DNA of 25,218 nucleotides from JBBDSH01 sp040905045. Its GTDB lineage: Bacteria; Pseudomonadota; Gammaproteobacteria; Eutrophobiales; Eutrophobiaceae. The notes below the pieces were generated by a model that was not told the DNA's origin, ran no database searches, and saw only the letters and a program-made list of their open reading frames with translations. A program made the position numbers and the translations under genes. Shown here piece after piece: positions 21,827 to 25,218 of the stretch (positions are counted from its first letter, which is position 1; each line of letters opens with the position of its first letter). The stretch covers positions 1 through 25,218 of the forward strand of contig JBBDSH010000068.1 in assembly GCA_040905045.1 (NCBI GenBank). Direction: 5' to 3'.

Positions 21827-22516
21827 GACCTCCTCCTCTCTATTGTTGGTTTTGAGTTGATCTCTAAGGTAATCCCCCCCTGCTTACTCGAGATCAAAAG
21901 AAAGCAGAGAGATGAAAGAAGACGGCTGGAAAAAATAATGCCGTAAGCCGGCGGATTCGGTCGGAAGGACCGCAGAAGATGCTGGGATGTGATCAGTTGC
22001 GACATGGATACCATGCAGGTTTCAGCAGTCAAAGACATCACGCCCTGATACTGCTGCAACATGGTGTGGAAACTGATTGGATAACAACATACTCTCCCTC
22101 CCCTCAATGGGTTTCAGCTTATTATATGTTCGCTGTAAATATCCAGTAACATTTTAAAGTTCTTAGTTATCAGTGCTAGTTTACCGGATAAGTAATTGGA
22201 TTTTAGGAAAGATTTGCCATAGTCGCAAGCGAATTTAATACCGCCGTTGCAGGATTCTCCGTAACCGGGAAATGCTGATAAATAATTCTTTTATAAATAA
22301 TGAGTTACAGAGAATTTCTCATAAATTCGTAGATGTAGCCGCCGGATTGAATCCGGCGCCGGCCGGCGGCTTTCCGAATAACGGGAACGAAGCGCCCCCT
22401 CCCATGTCTCTATACTTAGGAGTATGATCATCCATTGTTCCGGCCCGACCCGGGACAAACGTGAAATCCGATGTACATCAGGCCTCAATTCGCAAGATCT
22501 AAATATGGAGAAAAAA
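21827..22516. other. Divergent regulatory region between xoxF and the SoxYZ-like gene
   Basis: This 690-bp region separates two divergent genes and holds no convincing coding sequence; the short reading frames in it lack family signatures. It contains an inverted repeat close to xoxF (21857-21864 TTGATCTC with 21890-21897, plus inner GTAA/TTAC pairs) and a GC-rich hairpin at 22340-22358 (CGCCGGAT-tga-ATCCGGCG), which overlaps an alternative 9-bp pairing, 22337-22345 with 22363-22371. A TATACT at 22411-22416 might be a -10 box for the + strand gene, without a clear -35. Promoters for both genes must lie here, but I cannot place them firmly. Confidence 0.55.
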
Positions 22517-23377
22517 ATGCAATCATTGAATCCCATTACGGTTGCTCCTGGCCGGGTCCTCACCGGCCTGATCCTTGCATTAGTCAGCCTTGCCGTCATG
22601 GCCGAGGCGGCGCCGCCGGACTGGCGCCAGAACCAGTCCGATCAGGTCTGGGAGGAATCCATCCGGCCTGATTTGTTCCCGGGCCGTACCATTAATACCA
22701 GCGAGGCGGAACAGATTTTATCCGTCAAGGCGCCTTACCGGGCGGAAGACGCCACCGTCGTACCCGTCTCCATACATACCAAAATTCCCCAGACGGAGGA
22801 ACGTTACATCAGGAAGATTCACATGTATGTGGATAAAAACCCGGTTCCCCTGGTGGGGGTGTTTGAATTCACGCCGCACAGCGGCAAGGCGGACCTGGCC
22901 TTACGTATCCGGGTCGATGCGCAGTCGTTTGTCCGGGCCATTGCCGAAATGAATGACGGGCAGTTGTATATGGTAAAGAATTTCGTCCGCGCCTCGGGCG
23001 CCTGTTCCGCCCCTCCGCCCCCCAGCATCGACGATTCCTTCGCCAATATGGGCAGAATGCAATTGCGGACCATAGGTGAGACGGTTATGAAGGAACCGAA
23101 CCTGGTCCAGCTCAAGATCCAGCACCCGAATATCACCGGCCTGCAGCCCATGCGCATCGGTTCGAGAGTCTTGCCGCCACCGCATTTCATCAGCGAAATC
23201 GATGTCACCTTCGAGGAGCAGCCGATCCTCAAGGCCAATCTGACCTTCTCCGTGAGCATGGACCCCAGTTTCCGCTTCTTCTTCCGGCCGGCGAAAGAAG
23301 GTACGCTGCATGTCAAGGCCAGGGATTCAAAGAATAACAACTGGAGCAGTGATCACCGCATCGGCGGCGAATCCTGA
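22517..23377 (+). CDS. Quinoprotein dehydrogenase-associated SoxYZ-like carrier protein
   Basis: A 286-residue exported protein matching the fused SoxY-SoxZ-like family found beside PQQ dehydrogenases. The signal peptide occupies about residues 1-31. The SoxY-like half (about 40-155) ends in 'GACSAP' with C153, the place of the carrier Cys on the swinging arm of SoxY. The SoxZ-like half (about 180-286) includes 'LKIQHPNITGLQPMRIG' and 'FEEQPILKANLTFSVSMDP'. True SoxYZ carries sulfur intermediates in thiosulfate oxidation; the substrate of this fused form is unknown. The start at ATG 22517 is chosen for GGAG six nt upstream; an ATG at 22505 overlaps that site. It is transcribed away from xoxF. 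No other sox genes are visible, so a link to XoxF function is inferred from context. Confidence 0.85.
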   Translation: MQSLNPITVAPGRVLTGLILALVSLAVMAEAAPPDWRQNQSDQVWEESIRPDLFPGRTINTSEAEQILSVKAPYRAEDATVVPVSIHTKIPQTEERYIRKIHMYVDKNPVPLVGVFEFTPHSGKADLALRIRVDAQSFVRAIAEMNDGQLYMVKNFVRASGACSAPPPPSIDDSFANMGRMQLRTIGETVMKEPNLVQLKIQHPNITGLQPMRIGSRVLPPPHFISEIDVTFEEQPILKANLTFSVSMDPSFRFFFRPAKEGTLHVKARDSKNNNWSSDHRIGGES

Positions 23378-23432
23378 TAGAAAGTATAATTCATGACCCG
23401 TAACTACCAGTCACGAGTCACGGCTTAACAGC

Positions 23433-23828
23433 CTATTCCTCATTAGTGATATGCTCGCCTTGCTTGAGGCTGGGCGCCTGCAGATGTTTGACGACCGGAC
23501 AGGCCTTTTCCGCTTTTTCGCGGACCTTTTCCAGTACTGCGTACAGTTCCCGCGCATGGCCGGCGGCGTCCCTCATTATCCCTCCTTTTTTGCCGGTCAT
23601 ATTCCGATGACGTTCATACAGGTTACCCTGTTCATATTCAAAAAAGGACATTTCCGACTCAATCACATCATGCCGGCAGGCACAGGTATACAGGGTCTCT
23701 TCCGATTGTTCGCCGAGTTCATGCATGCAGGTGACAACCATGCGCACGGTTTCTATGGTTGGATAGGTCTCCGCTGTCGCTCCGACGGAGAGACTGAGAC
23801 TGAAAAACAATACGAATAGCTTGCGCAT
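23433..23828 (-). CDS. Unrecognised small exported protein with conserved-looking cysteines
   Basis: A 131-residue protein that I cannot assign to a family. It begins with a clear signal peptide (MRKLFVLFFSLSLSVGATA, cleavage near 'ATA-ET'). The mature part has cysteines in 'VVTCMHEL', 'YTCACRHD' and 'EKACPV', a pattern that could give disulfides in the periplasm; there is no C-x-x-C-H haem site. The rest is predicted mainly helical and highly charged. I set the start at ATG 23828, with GGAGC about 8 nt upstream; the longer frame from 23873 would run into the waaA end and spoil the signal peptide. It lies 22 bp downstream of waaA on the same strand and converges with the SoxYZ-like gene, so it may belong to either context. 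Confidence 0.75.
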   Translation of the reverse strand: MRKLFVLFFSLSLSVGATAETYPTIETVRMVVTCMHELGEQSEETLYTCACRHDVIESEMSFFEYEQGNLYERHRNMTGKKGGIMRDAAGHARELYAVLEKVREKAEKACPVVKHLQAPSLKQGEHITNEE

Positions 23829-23850
23829 ATAGTTGCTCCGTTCTTGGTTT

Positions 23851-25113
23851 CTAAATGTAGTAATCCAGTGCATCGATCAAGCGTCCAAGCGTTCCCTGGT
23901 TTTCCCGGATGACCTGTCTGCCTTTCTCTCCCATGGCATGTCTCTGATTGGCGTCCCCGAGCAATTCACCGACTTTACCCGCAAGTTCCCGTACTGTCGA
24001 GACTTGCGCCAGAGCGCCGGCGAGGCCGAGTAATTCCGATACTTCGGAAAAATTGAACAGATGGGTTCCGGCCACGACCGGGATCCCGAGAGAAGCGGGC
24101 TCCAGCATATTATGACCGCCGTGCGGAACCAGGCTGCCACCCACAAACGCGACATCCGAGGCGGCGTAAAAAACCGGCAACTCACCCAAGGTATCAACAA
24201 TATAGACCTGTGTCCGTTGCGTATATCCCGGATTCTGCGTATGCCTGCCGGTTTGGAAACCATAACGACGGCATAGTTCCATAATCTCGCCGCTTCTTTC
24301 CGGATGCCGGGGGACGATCACCAGCAGGCAATCCGCATGCCGTTGGAGAATTTGCCGGAATGCCTCCAGTACCAGACGCTCTTCCCCTTCGTGCGTACTC
24401 GCGGCTATCCAGACCGATCTGTGGGGAGAAAAAAATCGCCGCCGCACCTCCGCGGCCTCCGAAACGCTGTGGGGTTGGGCGATATCGAATTTCAGATTGC
24501 CCGTGACACGGACCGTTTCTGGCCGCGCCCCCAGGGCCAGGAAACGATCGGCATCGGCCCGTGATTGCGCGGCAATGAGCGACAGGCACTGAAGGGTGCG
24601 GCCGGCGAGACCTCCGAAGCGTTGATAACCGCGCCGCGACTTGTCCGACAAGCGGGCATTCACAAGGGCAATGGAAATATTCCGTCGCCGGCACTCGCGG
24701 TAGAGATTGGGCCAGATCTCCGTCTCCATGATAATCAACGAGCGGGGTTGAACGGTATCCAGAAAGCGTTTGATAACACCGGGAAGATCGTAAGGGAAAT
24801 AACGCTGTTCAACAGCGGTGCCATAGAGTTGTTGTATGGTCCGCGCGCCGCCGGGCGTTGTCGTGGTCATCATCAGGCTTCCGGGCCGCCCGTTTTTCCG
24901 GATATGCTCCACCAGAGGCCTGGCCGCTTGTACCTCACCGACGGAGACCGCATGAATCCAGATCAACGGCGTCTCAAAAGTCACCGGGGAAACGTAGCCG
25001 AAGCGTTCCGGCCAGCGTTGCAGATAATCCCGGTTTCGTAATCCCAGCCAGGCCAGCCGGCACAACACCAGGGGTACTCCCAGATACAACACCAATGAAT
25101 AGACAAAATACAT
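23851..25113 (-). CDS. waaA: 3-deoxy-D-manno-octulosonic acid (Kdo) transferase
   Basis: A 420-residue WaaA/KdtA, the membrane-associated glycosyltransferase that adds Kdo to lipid A precursor at the inner membrane. The N-terminus has a hydrophobic anchor ('VYSLVLYLGVPLVLCRL'). Family landmarks are 'RWPERFGY', 'WIHAVSVGEVQAARPLV', 'TTTTPGGARTIQQLYG', 'YFPYDLPGVIKRFLD', 'METEIWPNLYRECRRRNISI' followed by 'NARLSDKSRRGYQ', and the nucleotide-sugar region 'FVGGSLVPHGGHNMLEPASLG'. Length matches other WaaA proteins (about 420-430). I start at ATG 25113; a GTG at 25116 is directly adjacent. It is unrelated to C1 metabolism and probably marks the edge of the methylotrophy island. It shows that the host is Gram-negative. 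Confidence 0.94.
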   Translation of the reverse strand: MYFVYSLVLYLGVPLVLCRLAWLGLRNRDYLQRWPERFGYVSPVTFETPLIWIHAVSVGEVQAARPLVEHIRKNGRPGSLMMTTTTPGGARTIQQLYGTAVEQRYFPYDLPGVIKRFLDTVQPRSLIIMETEIWPNLYRECRRRNISIALVNARLSDKSRRGYQRFGGLAGRTLQCLSLIAAQSRADADRFLALGARPETVRVTGNLKFDIAQPHSVSEAAEVRRRFFSPHRSVWIAASTHEGEERLVLEAFRQILQRHADCLLVIVPRHPERSGEIMELCRRYGFQTGRHTQNPGYTQRTQVYIVDTLGELPVFYAASDVAFVGGSLVPHGGHNMLEPASLGIPVVAGTHLFNFSEVSELLGLAGALAQVSTVRELAGKVGELLGDANQRHAMGEKGRQVIRENQGTLGRLIDALDYYI

Positions 25114-25218
25114 CACTCTTGTCCGCGGAAATTCATGCCCGGATGGTTAGAACCTATCTCAAAATTCTGCGTGAGCCGCTCCCGGATCGGGGTCCGGGAT
25201 GACGTTGTTACTGGCCGA

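Noticed and set aside
21823..22107. 94-residue - strand frame just upstream of xoxF
   Set aside because: It overlaps the xoxF ribosome-binding site and start, is low in recognisable features and covers the likely leader region.
25160..25203. Palindromic CCGGATCGGGGTCCGGGATGACG-like stretch at the right end
   Set aside because: It resembles the short CCGGA...TCCGG palindromes common between proteobacterial genes, but the window ends too soon to define its limits.

Overview
The window reads as a chromosomal C1-metabolism (methylotrophy) island of a Gram-negative, probably proteobacterial organism. The Gram-negative call rests on a waaA/kdtA lipid A glycosyltransferase gene at the right end and on several periplasmic signal peptides. 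The C1 call rests on formylmethanofuran enzymes, a formate dehydrogenase and a lanthanide-type methanol dehydrogenase. No taxonomic marker is present, so assignment to Gammaproteobacteria would be a guess.

Left block (264-17121, all + strand, mostly overlapping or tightly spaced genes). Two complete sets of formylmethanofuran (formyl-MFR) genes lie head to tail. The first is fwdD-fwdB-fwdA-ftr-fwdC. Its FwdB-like subunit keeps a Cys4 iron-sulfur motif and the Cys of a V-C-H-G-P-S motif that binds the tungsten/molybdenum pterin in archaeal enzymes, and it comes with the small pterin-binding subunit FwdD. It therefore looks like a true redox formyl-MFR dehydrogenase. It is followed by a seven-iron ferredoxin and an adrenodoxin-reductase-type ferredoxin:NADP+ reductase, which together could carry electrons between the enzyme and NADP(H). 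The second set, fhcB-fhcA-fhcD-fhcC, has the usual methylotroph form: FhcB has lost the metal-binding Cys and there is no FwdD, so it should be the non-redox formyltransferase/hydrolase releasing formate. Directly after it come fdhB (NuoE-NuoF fusion) and fdhA, a soluble NAD+-linked Mo/W formate dehydrogenase. The operon thus appears to encode two parallel exits from formyl-H4MPT to CO2: a direct one yielding reduced ferredoxin/NADPH, and one via formate yielding NADH. The first could also run backwards to reduce CO2.

Right block (17263-23828). On the - strand are xoxF (Asp-Tyr-Asp lanthanide signature), a pseudoazurin gene, a xoxJ/moxJ-type binding protein and an unrecognised exported protein. 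Divergent from xoxF is a fused SoxYZ-like carrier of the kind associated with quinoprotein dehydrogenases. No cytochrome cL (xoxG) gene is present; the pseudoazurin occupies that neighbourhood. A small exported Cys-containing protein and waaA (both - strand) finish the window.

Non-coding structure is unusual. Three of the gaps inside the long + strand operon (2034-2291, 6014-6266, 14075-14343) each hold a different long, nearly perfect inverted repeat. There is also an eightfold GTGAGGA tandem repeat after fdhA and a clear intrinsic terminator after xoxF. The other genes of the H4MPT pathway (fae, mtdB, mch) are not in this window.
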